Assembly (NCBI GenBank): GCA_025174535.1
Contig: JALBUN010000010.1
Span: 124,001 to 188,000 of the forward strand
Direction: 5' to 3'
Source of the DNA: Cantharellus purpuraceus
Taxonomy: Eukaryota; Basidiomycota; Agaricomycetes; Cantharellales; Hydnaceae
Length of the DNA: 64,000 bases
The translations under genes and the position numbers were made by a program. How positions within the stretch are numbered: the first letter of the stretch is position 1; every line of letters begins with the position of its first letter. Below are positions 54,600 to 64,000 of this stretch, piece by piece. Below the pieces are notes generated by a model, which was given only the letters and a program-made list of their open reading frames with translations, made no database searches and was not told the DNA's origin.

Positions 54600-54950
54600 A
54601 CATACCAAAAGTATCGGCTGTCACCAACTTGAAGCCGAACAGTCTGTTGTTATCAAACCCATCAACGCATTTTCAGGGCGCACGGTTGTCCCCACTCTGA
54701 TTCCTTTCACTTCTCTCTCACCACTATCCCTGCTCGACTTAGCCTGTGAGCAGATTGTGCATGAGGGTCGATAATGCTGTCCTGTCCCCGCGACACTGGT
54801 GTGTTGAACCGTAGACTCGAGATTGTCGTCGTTGGCGGTGGAGCGATAGTCGAGCCCGGGGGGATCTGGCTGAGGACGCATGGCGGACAACTGTTGAGGC
54901 CCCCATAAGCCAGTCGTGTGGATGTTTGGCTTTGTATCGCTTGCTTCACT
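54600..54950 (-). pseudogene. Family R, diverged copy 5
   Basis: Minus-strand fragments Thr-Arg-Leu-Ala-Tyr-Gly-Gly-Leu, Gln-Pro-Asp-Pro-Pro-Gly, and Thr-Thr-Ile-Ser-Ser-Leu-Arg align in order with copy 3, but they lie in two frames and end differently. This is the oldest-looking copy. Confidence 0.4.
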
Positions 54951-55660
54951 ATCTCCGTCAGGCCATCTTACCTAGAGTTAGGAAACAAAACTCATGCACC
55001 CAACATGACTGCAAATGCTCATGATTACAAATGCTCATGATTGTCTTGGCATGGTCGGAGTGGAGAGAGGGATGCATTTCTAAAAAGCCGGATGCGTTTC
55101 TAACAAGCTAGAAGCGTTTGAGCACGTTCTGTGATACTTTCGAACGTGTCAGCCGCACAAAGAACATATATAATATCCAGCAGCACGCACCGTTGCCAGC
55201 AGACATTGTGCAGTTTTTGTATGCAGGGGAATTGTAGGTTTGGCTGGATCGGGTAAAAGTCAGTCAGTGGCGCCAGGAACGTATACACTATAGAGGCACA
55301 CCACGAGAAATTCTGAACGTAAAGCGCAAGTTTATGTCGGCTGTGTACATGGTGTTCCAAAAAAATCATCAGCCGCTCAATGGTGCGTGGGGCTGACAAA
55401 AGAGGATTTGGCCATCCAAGAATTAGCTTTCATTATCCTTTAAGGATTCAACGATGGGTGGAAGTGCATAGCTTAGTGGAGGGTCTCAGAGTGGTCCTCT
55501 ATTGGCGGAGAGTCGCGTACGAAGAAGTCGATACAACTTCTCGTTGACCAAATGATCCGGTCGGCATTCCGGAAGTTGGTTGACGACACTGCTGGTACCA
55601 CCCAAGCGGCATGCCAGGTATACTAACGCGAAATATGGGGTCGGGGCTGGAGTTCACGGA

Positions 55661-55788
55661 TAAGGGCGTGCACTAGCTACTAGGGATGTAAGTAAGGGCG
55701 TGCACTAGCTACTAGGGATGTAAGTAAGGGCGTGCACTAGCTACTAGGGATGTAAGTAAGGGCGTGCACTAGCTACTAGGGATGTAAG
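55661..55788. repeat. Four perfect 32-bp tandem repeats
   Basis: Unit taagggcgtgcactagctac followed by tagggatgtaag, repeated four times without a visible mismatch. It is flanked on both sides by agttcacgga-containing sequence. There are no spacers. The perfect identity points to recent expansion. Confidence 0.95.
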
Positions 55789-56135
55789 CTATCACAGTTT
55801 GCCTACCTCGAGTTCACGGATCAGGGCATGAACCCCAGCAAGCGCTAGAAAAAACTTTTATATACCCTGCCGAGCCGTGGACCCATATGCGTCCACCCTG
55901 AGGGCAAGTCGCTTCATAGTAAAATCTTCGTCATATACTCACGCTGCAGGAGGAGCCTGAGCCAAGTGAGATCGTGCTAATCACTTGCACTGAGTGTAGT
56001 TCTTCTCAGTGGAATTCTGCGCACAATATCATTCTACCCGTGTCCGGACTAGTGCCCGAGAGAGCAATGACAGAGCAGAGGAGGACTAGGTGGACTCCTG
56101 GCACGCCACCAACTCGCTCGATCATAAAAAGAATT

Positions 56136-56356
56136 TTATGCCAACCCAATGAACTGTACAACCGCATCTTCCATCTGGCCTCCCAACGCATCCAGTCCAG
56201 TCCACGTCCACACCGCGAACCACACACCAGCAAAGCCCACTCCGTACGCGCTCCCGACGGCAACCTGTTCCCACGTGTGATGACCCAGCCACACGCGAGA
56301 ACACACCACCATAGTGGCCCACGGTACGATCACAAGGGGCGCCAGACTCCGGATAT
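56136..56356 (-). pseudogene. Dolichyldiphosphatase-like (PAP2) C-terminal exon
   Basis: The minus strand reads two hydrophobic helices separated by Cys-Ser-Arg-Val-Trp-Leu-Gly-His-His-Thr-Trp-Glu-Gln-Val. This is the third PAP2 phosphatase motif (Ser-Arg-x5-His) in the form typical of dolichyl pyrophosphate phosphatase (Cax4/DOLPP1), which recycles the lipid carrier of N-glycosylation in the ER. The preceding exons, which would carry the first two catalytic motifs, should lie at higher coordinates, but copia sequence starts at about 56370. The gene is therefore cut off. The downstream end (TAA after Ile-Gly-Leu-Ala) does not resemble the usual tail. Confidence 0.5.
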
Positions 56357-56371
56357 TGACAGACGAGTCAT

Positions 56372-56661
56372 TGAATGGCATCATTGGAGTCACCTCAGCT
56401 AAGGAAGTTTGGGACAAACTCAGTGCAGGACATGAAGGGAAAGGCACACAGAAAGTAGCCTAGTGGACACAGAGCTCCTTGAACCACAGATCAACAAGAT
56501 GTGTTGGACTGCTCATACTCTCACTGCACTCAGGAATGAGATCAAAGACAATCTTGTTGCCATCATTATCATCCTTTCCCTACTGGCTTCTTACTCCACT
56601 CTGCAAACAATTCTTATGTCACAAGACACACAATCTACAGAAGATGTCATGGCAAAGATAT
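56372..56661 (+). pseudogene. Copia gag fragment, middle part
   Basis: Reads Thr-Ser-Ala-Lys-Glu-Val-Trp-Asp-Lys-Leu-Ser-Ala-Gly-His-Glu-Gly-Lys-Gly, and after one stop Leu-Glu-Pro-Gln-Ile-Asn. It then reads Tyr-Ser-Thr-Leu-Gln-Thr-Ile-Leu and ends at Val-Met-Ala-Lys-Ile-Leu where the GypA LTR begins. This is the part of copia Gag that is missing from the 19676 remnant, whose lineage it fits. Confidence 0.7.
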
Positions 56662-57033
56662 TGTGAGGGTGACGCTGATGATGAGGCCACAACAACAAGA
56701 TACTCAATAGATGAGAGCCGATAAGAGATAATGCCAGCTGGTACAGTGGATATCCTCAGTCTATACAACTGTTTCTGATAAATACATGGGACTTACCTGG
56801 TACAGCGGATATCCTCAGAGATCAAGCTGAGGGGATCACACTGCACCAAGGCAAGTCTTTATACTAAATGATGGAGACAGATAGGAGAACCAAGATAGGG
56901 GAATAATAGGGAGGAAAGATAGGGGAAGTGATAGGGGCAATGAAATAGGGGAGACACACCCTGACAGGCTGTGCTGATAGGGGTGTCAAGAGAAAATACT
57001 AAAAATAGAATATGACTCATTTGAACCCTGACA
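56662..57033 (-). repeat. GypA'' 3' LTR (long form)
   Basis: 372 bp on the minus strand, TGTCAGGG...CCTCACA. It carries the 59-nt GT...AG segment at 56738-56796. Against the short LTR at 36831 (313 bp) the length difference is exactly 59. The outer flank (atatc read outward) does not match the 5' flank at 36826-36830 (ctatg). Confidence 0.88.
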
Positions 57034-57405
57034 TCACCCCCCTCTTAATGCATGTCATCTCGATATGCACTATCGTCCCATTCATCTCAAGAGAGACACC
57101 CTGAAGCACTCTGCAAGGTCCCTTCTCACTCTCTGCCAAAGTAGAGCCCATGATGAGTGTTGATGGTGATTCTTCTCTGCCTTGGGGTAAAGTGGGATGG
57201 TGAACTCTCTGGGGGATATGGGATCATCCATGCTGAAAACTGCTCCAAGTATCATCTCCCCTCCCTCATAGGTGACTTTACTGGTGAGCCCTTGGAAGGT
57301 GTATGGTATGTCATAGTTGCTGATGAATAGAGAGTCCCCGATGTAGTATGTCTGGCGTCTTGATGGATTATGATGCCAGAAGGGAAAATGAACTTGTAGA
57401 GGTGG

Positions 57406-58826
57406 TGTTTTGGAACCCGCAAAATTATGGTGTTAAGGCAAACTCTAAATCACCACAATTCCGTGAATGAAGAATATCAAACCCTGCTGCAGCACAACTC
57501 CAGAAACGATTTAACGTTTGTACTTTGGTTACAATCCTTTGTATTGGTCAATGCAGACTATACGCAGAAAGGTAATACATTTCTTAGCAGCAAGAAATGA
57601 ATAAGACTTCCAGAGTCTAGAGTTCACGGACGCTTAGGGGTCCAGATATTCCGAAAGGATGGGAATGCACTTAGAGGCTAAAGGAAGTAGGTGGATGAAT
57701 CCAACCATCCAACCAGTGGCACTCAGAAGCGGGTAACAGCGATGTGTGAAGTAGTCTAGCAACTGCTTCACATGAGTTCAAGCTTCTAATGCTCTGCAAA
57801 GGCAGTACACACTAGTAACTTAAACAAGAGCACTTATGGCAGGACTATCGACAGACAATCTCACCCTGTAGATTCGTAGTCACGTGAGGCAGATACTACA
57901 CTCACGCCAAAGCAGGAATATCACTACTTCGAGTGCAATCAAGTACAGTTACACAACTGTAAAAGATCCTTGAACTGGTAATCAACAGTTACTGAGATAG
58001 AGGATGACACTGTATGTCACTCTAGTCACACTGGTGTGCAGAAGATGGGTAGAATATGATGATATGTTATTCTTTCAGAGGCAGAATGGTCTCCTTATAT
58101 ATTGTATTTACAGGGGCTGACTAATGCTTCTGGAATATTCTACCTATTAATAGATGGAAACTACTGGAAGGCTGTGGAAGGTGGAAGAAAGGGGTAGAAT
58201 ATTCCAAGCCAATCACAGGATCTGATCACAGCACTAACACTGATCAGGAGCTGAATAATGGTTCTGGAAAGTTCTATCTAATAATAGAGGGAAACAGCTA
58301 GAATGTTATGGAAAGGGGTAGAATATTCCAAGGCAATCACCTGATTTGATCACCCATCAGCTGATCTGATCCCTGAGCTAGGCACTGATCAGGCAAAAAG
58401 AAGGGTGTCCACCCTGTTTTCTGCACTGGTTTGGACAGCCATGGATAGCCACATGTCATGTGATGATCTGCATGGAAAATAGTGCCCTGAGAGGCTGTGG
58501 TTGTTAAGTTACAGAATATTTATTGATCAGAGACATCTGAGCTTGAATTCAGGCCAAATGCCTGGTCCAAAAGGGAAGAGCTGGCTGCGCGAAGGTTTGT
58601 GGGCGCCTATGGGTCCACAACTGTAGCACAGCAGAAATAAATGATTCTGAGCTGAGTTCTGCATGGAATATTCCCGAAAAAATATGGAAAAATAGAGAAT
58701 ATTTGAATAAGTCCATTCCAGGTAAAAGCATCAAAGATATGCTGATATTTAGGAATGGAAAAGCAAAGAATAGCACATTGGTGCTGCATAAATGGAATTT
58801 GATAGGGAAAAGGTGGTTCCCATACA
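57406..58826 (-). repeat. Family C solo LTR, 1421 bp
   Basis: On the minus strand TGTATGGGAACC...GGTTCCAAAACA, with perfect target duplications ggtgg on the plus strand (57401-57405 and 58827-58831). An internal TATA (tatataagg) lies near 58097. The insertion splits ORF3 of GypA''. No coding frame is seen inside, and its length is large for a solo LTR. Confidence 0.85.
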
Positions 58827-60182
58827 GGTGGAGATGGGAGGTTATAATCCTCTACGGCATGTGCAGTATCCCTTGAGTCAACTGACCAAGTGATTGATGG
58901 GTAGGAATGGAGTGAGCATAGAGGGGTGGATTCAGACTGATAAGGCATGGTGGGTTGGGTAGTGAATGACGATGGTTTTACTGAGGAAGGGGAAGTGGAT
59001 TCACTGGCTTATATACGGTTAGTGGAATTTTGGCATGGATGAATTTGGTGAGCACTAAGCTTCACTGTGCCTATTCTGCGGCTCTGAAATGTGTCCAATA
59101 CCACGTGTTGGGTTCCTGCCAGCTGTCCAATCAAAGAGGACCTGTTTGGGAGGTTCTGTGAAGTTCTCAAAGCGTCTGAAGGGAAGAGCCACATAGGTGG
59201 CTGCCGAAATACGCCTTGGGGCTTCAGGATTCTCCCAATGGAAGTCTGCAATGCACCTTCTAGCCCCACTGGCATCCTTAGCTGGGATCCAGAGGTCATC
59301 AGCAGCTCCATAGCCCTTCCAATGCACCAGCCTTCCTCAGAAAACTCTGCTGTCAAGGATCTTCTCAACTTTGTATTCCTGTACTCCATCTCAAATGACT
59401 GGAGGTGGTGGAGGAGATGACTGGCATTCAGGGATGGGATCCTTTTCATAAGGACAGAGTAAGACAACAGAGAACACTGGATGAGTGCGACCAAAGATTG
59501 GGGGAAGTTGTAGGCCATAGGCATCTCACGAGACCACCTTATTAATCACATACGGTCCTAACCATTTGTGATCAAGTTTCTTGGTTGAATGGGTGGTGGT
59601 GATATTTTGTGCATTGAGCCAGACCTTGTCACCAAGCTTGTATACTGGGGCTGCTTGCCGATGGGCATCATAGAATCATGTCATATCATCTGCTGCCTTT
59701 TCCAGGGCGGAGCAAGCCTCAGTGGTGGCCGTCTCCATATGCTCAGTGAATTCTTCCAGTGCTTCAAGTTGTGTCTCTTGGATTGGCTCTAGCCCAAGCC
59801 TTGGGTGTTGGCCTGTATCAAGCATGAAGGGGGTTGATTGCGTGGAGGAGTGGATGCAGTTGTTGTATGTGAATTCAGCAAGAGGAACCCACTCAATCCA
59901 GTCATCCTGGCACTGATTGATGAAAAGCCTCAAGTATTGTTCAATTTCTTGATTGACCCTTTCCATCTGACCATCGGTTTGTGGATGATATGCTGTGGAT
60001 GCTACAACCTTGATCCCCAAAAGCTTATTGAGCTCGCGCATAAATTGAGAGACAAACTGGGTGCCATGGTCACTGATGATCTCCTCAGGAAGGCCATGGT
60101 GTTTCCACACATGGTCTTGGAAAAGTAGGCAACTCCTATGGAGTTGATGTCAGAGGTGGTAGGGATAACATGTGCTTGTTTG

Positions 60183-61004
60183 TGTCAAGAATTTATTCAA
60201 GGAATATTACAATCTATTGGAGCAAGAAGGGGGAGTTTTATGATAAGAAAAAGTTGTGAAAAGTTTGGGAATTTTTTGATTAAGGGATGAGGAGAAGGTG
60301 TTTTTCGATTTTATTTTGTGAGCCATCCTTTCGTTCTACGGGGGTGGTTACTACTCAAAAAGGGAGGTATTATGATGATTTTCATTCGTCATAAACCTCA
60401 AGTCAAACGGGTAAAAACTCCTTTCTCTGTAAAAAGTTTTTCCCATGACATCACATATTATCAGTATCCACATCATTTCTTTTATCATATGTTTCAATCT
60501 TACTAAAAGGCTTTTTTATCATGTGATTGTCAAATTGTATATTAACTACAACTGTGTACGAGTATCAATAAGGAGATTCACTACTCTTAATCCCTTCCAA
60601 GCTGCAAACAAACAGCTTGTGTCAACTTTCTGTCGTTCCTGGAATAACTCCTAAACGACCTATTCGATTGGAAATCTTTTGCATATCCCATTAGGATATT
60701 GCATCAACTATTGCTATCTCAAATTACGAACGATTTGGATCATTACATCCATTTCTATTAAGCAAACACTTTTTCGAAGTGTTGCTATTCCCATTTCTGC
60801 TCAAATATTTCGCAGAAGTCCCAGTTCTTAACCAAATATTCTGATATTTGGTAACATTACTCTACTAAACAATATCTTTCCATCGACCCTGCATATATCT
60901 GCATCCTTGCAGTAATTGCTCCCCTATTCAAAATCTACTTCGTCACCATCCCTCACCATCATTTTACACTCACCCACAACACCCCTCCATATCTTTTCTT
61001 AACA
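60183..61004 (+). repeat. Family F solo LTR, 822 bp
   Basis: TGTCAAGAA...TTCTTAACA with perfect target duplications gtttg (60178-60182 and 61005-61009), inserted in the integrase region of GypA''. It has the same length as the inverted copy at 30714-31535. Confidence 0.92.
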
Positions 61005-62493
61005 GTTTGGAAAGACGGTCCACAACGACAAGGAGTGCATCATAGCCATGGCTGATGGGTAGCTCTACAATAAGGTCAACAGATATCACTTGCCACCTCC
61101 AATCTGGGACACGATTAGGCAGGAGTTTACCCATAGGTGGAGTGGGGAAAGTTTTTGTCCGATTGCAGAGGTCACATCCCTTAACGTATTTGGCAATGTA
61201 TCATCCAAATCCAGGCCACCAGTAGCTGCAGGATACAAGTTCTGTTGTTCTCCAGTGACCAGGGTGACCTGTAATGTGAGTATCATGGTGTGCCCTTACA
61301 ATGTCATGGTGCAATTTTGGGTCAAGAGGGACATATACCTTGCCACGATAGAGGATGAGTCCATTCTCCTTGGTCCATTCCTGTCCTTGTAAATTCTGAG
61401 AGGGACCAAGTTTCTTAAGAGCCTTCACAACCTTTTCATCTCTGTTGGTGCAGTTCTGCACACGTTCCAGGAATATGTCTCCTTCTCCTGTGATCATTTG
61501 AGCTCCTAGCCCTGGATAGGTGGATGTCACATCAATGTGGAACAGCTCAGGGCCAAGAAGAACCTGGTTCTGATTATCTTCCTCCCCCCACTTATGATCT
61601 ACATGTTGTGAGAGGGCATCAGATTTGGCTGAATGTCATCCAGGACGGTGGATCAGTTCAAAGTCAAAATGAGAAAGGTATAGTGACCAGTGAGCTTGTC
61701 GACGATTGAGATTCTGAGCTGTACAGAAATATGTGAGGTTTTGATGGTCATTAAGGATTTCAATCTTGTATTTGGTCCCTTCCAAGATGTGGCGCCATTC
61801 TTCTAGTCCATGGATGACTGAGAGCAATTCCTTATCATGGATGGCATAGTTGCGCTCTGCATCTGAAAGGCTCTTGGATACAAAACCTACTGGCCTCCAT
61901 TTCTCATTGTCACAGAGTTGAGATAGAACAGCACCTGTTGCATATGCTGAAGCATCTGTCTCTAGTTGAAAACACTTGGTTTAATCTGGGAGGACAAGGA
62001 TTGGAGTCGATGTGACAAGCTGCTTGAGTTTATCAAAGGCTTCTTGTTCTGGGCCATTGGGTATCCAGGACCACTGTGTATCTGCCTTTGTTAACCGATT
62101 CAGAGGCTTTGCGATATGTGAGAAGTCCTCAATGAAGCGATGGTAGAAATTGATGAAACCTAAGAAGGATTTGACCTCTGTCACATTGCGTGGTGTGGGC
62201 CAGTCTCTGACTCCAGCCACCTTAACTGGGTCCATAGCTACCTGTCCCTGTGAGAGAATCAATCCAAGATAATCTACCTTCTGTTGTGTGAAAAGGCATT
62301 TCTCTGGTTTGAGGTACAGGTGGTTGGCCTGAAGAATTTCAAGGACAGATTGCATGATCGTGTGGTGTTGTTCCAGGGATTCAGTGAAAATGAGGATGTC
62401 GTCCATGAACACTACCATAGTGCCATCATCAATGAGGTCCTTGAAAATGTCATTCATCATCATCTGAAAGGTTGCTGGGCTGTTTGTGAGACC

Positions 62494-63070
62494 TGTTACG
62501 CACTAGGTCTGATTGGGGGTTGGAGATTGGATTGGAGGTTGGGTTGGAGGTTGGGTTGGAGGTTGGGTTGGAGGTTGGGTTGGAGGTTGGGTTGGAGGTT
62601 GGGTTGGGGTCAGAGTACATCGTGGGGGTCGGAACGGACTTGGCTTCAGCTTATGTGCTGCGCCCTCACTAATACCGGTGTCCGAGATTTTGGAGATGGG
62701 GTACGACTTAGAGAGTTAGGATCGGACTTAGGAGCTAGGTGTGATTTGATATTCGAACTGGGGAATGAAGTCCCCAGTTGGGCAACTTAAATACATATTT
62801 TGAAATCTAATAATAATTACTCCGGTGATGGGTCTCCGAGGCCGATGGCCTTACATGAGTATGTCCGAGTCCAACGGGGACGGATGTCTGGGTTCCTATG
62901 GTGATGCTGATGCATCAATCGGAACCGGAGACGGATGGGCGGAATCGGTGGTGACAATCGGACAGGTAAATGGAGATGTAGTGGTTTCCAAATGGAGTAT
63001 AGATTTCATATGCGCGGGGATCTGAGTGGATTGGACGGGGATCTGGTTGTTAATGAATATAGTCATAGCA
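62494..63070 (+). mobile_element. LTR B copy 5; 5' LTR of a second D element
   Basis: 577 bp from TGTTACGCACTAGG to tagtcatagca. Its left flank is the reverse complement of ggtct (gagacc), i.e. GypA'' sequence. Its right flank is the D internal region, as after the copy ending at 30473. It contains a short 12-bp array at 62519-62611 (about 7 units of ggttggaggttg). Confidence 0.85.
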
Positions 63071-64000
63071 GTATCTCTCCATTTAAGGCCGAGCCCCTGA
63101 GGCCTCATGTCCATGGATTGAATAGGTGAGACGATTGGGCGCGGTTGGAGTTATACTGGGGGTCTGGAGACATATAAAAGGAGGGGCATGATTGAGGTCT
63201 TATCCTCAACGATGTCAAACCCTTTGGCAAGCATGAGCATGGCTGAGCTTGAGCAGCTGCTCTTGGCCTGATGGAAAGAAGAGGAGGAGGAGTAGAAACG
63301 GAAAGAGGAAGAGGAAGCAGAACGGAGATGGAAGGAGGAGGAGGAGGCAGAATGGAGACGGAAGGAGGAGGAGGAGGTGGAACGGAGACGGAAGGAGGAG
63401 GAGGAGGCGGAACGGAGACGCAAGGAGGAGGAGGAGGTGGAACGGAGACGCAAGGAGGAGGAAGAGGCGGAACGGAGACGGAAGGAGGAGGAGGAGGCGG
63501 AACGGAGACGGAAGGAGGAGGAGCAGAGGTGGAAAGAGGCGGTGGAGACGGAACGGAGATGGAAGGAGGAGGAGGCAAAAGCTGAGAGAGCTTGCAGGGT
63601 AAAAGAACTTGCGGCAGTGATGGAGGCTGCAAGACTGAAGGAAGTGGAGGAGCAGGCGCATGAGCTAGAGGCCACCATGGAGGTAGAGGAGGAGGTGACC
63701 GGAGCAGGGGGAACCAGCCACCCAGGAAGTCCGAGTGTGCCAGTACGGCCAGGGACCCTGGAAGTTGCCATCATCTCTGTTACATGGATGGAGTTGACTC
63801 GTTTGAGGACTGTCACTGCGGAGGACTCGCCGTTACGTCCACGGGCATGGCCCTTATTTGAGTTGGGGGCAGCTGAGGAAGATGATGCGGCGGAGACGGA
63901 GAGGGTGGAGGTGGAAGTGGATCCCGATGCCAATGTGGAGCTCAATGCAAATGCAGAGCCCGAGGCAGGCATGGATGTTGGGACGGATGCAGAGCTGGAT
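63071..64000 (+). mobile_element. D element internal region with charged ORF, runs off the window
   Basis: A TATA box (tataaaa, 63173-63179) lies 33 bp before the ATG at 63212. The frame starts Met-Ser-Asn-Pro-Leu-Ala-Ser-Met-Ser-Met-Ala-Glu-Leu-Glu-Gln-Leu-Leu-Leu-Ala. It meets TGA at 63269-63271 and TAG about 20 nt later, then stays open to the window end. Residues then form roughly seven 10-residue units of Arg-Lys-Glu-Glu-Glu-Glu-Ala/Val-Glu-Arg-Arg (30-bp DNA repeats, about 63330-63530), a Glu/Ala helix, a Pro/Ser-containing linker and a second acidic region. No RT, protease or zinc knuckle is visible, so D may be a non-autonomous LTR element or only its Gag is in view. Confidence 0.6.
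63330..63530 (+). repeat. 30-bp coding tandem repeats of the D ORF
   Basis: About seven units of ggaaggaggaggaggaggcg plus gaacggagac, varying at a few positions. It is in phase with the open frame (30 bp = 10 codons). Frames reading Gly-Gly-Gly-Thr-Glu-Thr and the opposite-strand Ser/Pro/Leu runs are artefacts. Confidence 0.85.

Larger units (their letters stand above)
56662..62493 (-). pseudogene. GypA'' 3' half (mid-RT to 3' LTR), minus strand
   Basis: On the minus strand it starts at ggtct just before the reverse transcriptase codons Thr-Asn-Ser-Pro-Ala. It then carries Phe-Met-Asp-Asp, RNase H, integrase, the chromodomain (in frame with integrase thanks to five C at 59502-59512) and ORF3, up to the polypurine tract and the 372-bp LTR 56662-57033. 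It is interrupted by a C solo LTR (57406-58826) and an F solo LTR (60183-61004). Point mutations add stops. Its LTR shares several private features with the LTR at 36831 and differs in length from it by exactly 59 nt, which suggests both belonged to one element. Confidence 0.88.

Noticed and set aside
55661..55788. Possible CRISPR-like array
   Set aside because: The repeats are directly abutting with no unique spacers, and the genome is eukaryotic.
63215..63661. Minus-strand Ser/Pro/Leu-rich frames and plus-strand Gly/Thr-rich frames over the D repeats
   Set aside because: Shadows of the 30-bp coding repeat. The Glu/Arg frame is the one with an ATG and TATA box and a non-repetitive continuation.

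Overview
This window is nuclear DNA of a filamentous fungus, most probably an Agaricomycete basidiomycete. The reasons are host genes broken by many short introns (mostly about 47-85 nt) with several tiny exons, a Fet3-type ferroxidase, a multi-intron pepsin-like protease, and Ty3/gypsy, Ty1/copia and long-LTR repeats of the kind abundant in mushroom genomes. Genus cannot be fixed from the sequence.

Left arm (1-19.4 kb): gene-bearing and almost free of transposons. It holds ROT1 (ER folding factor, 1273-2125 +), the proteasome beta-6 subunit PRE7/PSMB1 (7257-8635 +), a macro-domain ADP-ribose-1''-phosphate phosphatase of the POA1 type (9224-9743 -), a GPI- or membrane-tailed secreted aspartic protease (11370-13278 +) and a membrane-anchored multicopper oxidase/ferroxidase (15794-18887 -). 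I rebuilt the splicing of all five by hand. Each gives a continuous frame of the length expected for its family.

Centre (19.4-40.3 kb): a nest of transposable elements. In order it holds two decayed copia gag remnants with half-tRNA-iMet primer sites; a repeat family here called B/D (LTR B with a 12-bp minisatellite inside it, followed by a charged Glu/Arg-rich ORF D); a nearly complete chromovirus GypA (24048-30391, 5-bp target duplication); an 822-bp solo LTR (family F); a scrambled C/D segment; a decayed second gypsy element E; and the 5' half of a second GypA copy that ends inside reverse transcriptase.

Right arm (40.3-56.4 kb): low-density host-like DNA. It holds a local, repeated and mostly broken gene family R with a shared CCAAT/TATA promoter module, a poorly resolved membrane-protein gene with a partial duplicate, one clean hypothetical gene with a coiled-coil tail (51403-52754 +), and a fragment of a dolichyldiphosphatase-like gene. 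From 56.66 to 62.49 kb lies the 3' half of a GypA copy on the minus strand, broken at exactly the same site as the 5' half at 39.6 kb. It is followed by another LTR B and D element running off the window.

The main structural conclusion is that the two GypA halves, each ending in the pentamer ggtct against an LTR B of opposite orientation, look like the two breakpoints of an inversion of about 22 kb caused by recombination between two inverted B LTRs. The main biological points of GypA are a Tf1-like self-priming layout, a 59-nt GT...AG segment present in its 3' LTRs but absent from its 5' LTRs, and a third ORF with its own TATA box downstream of pol.
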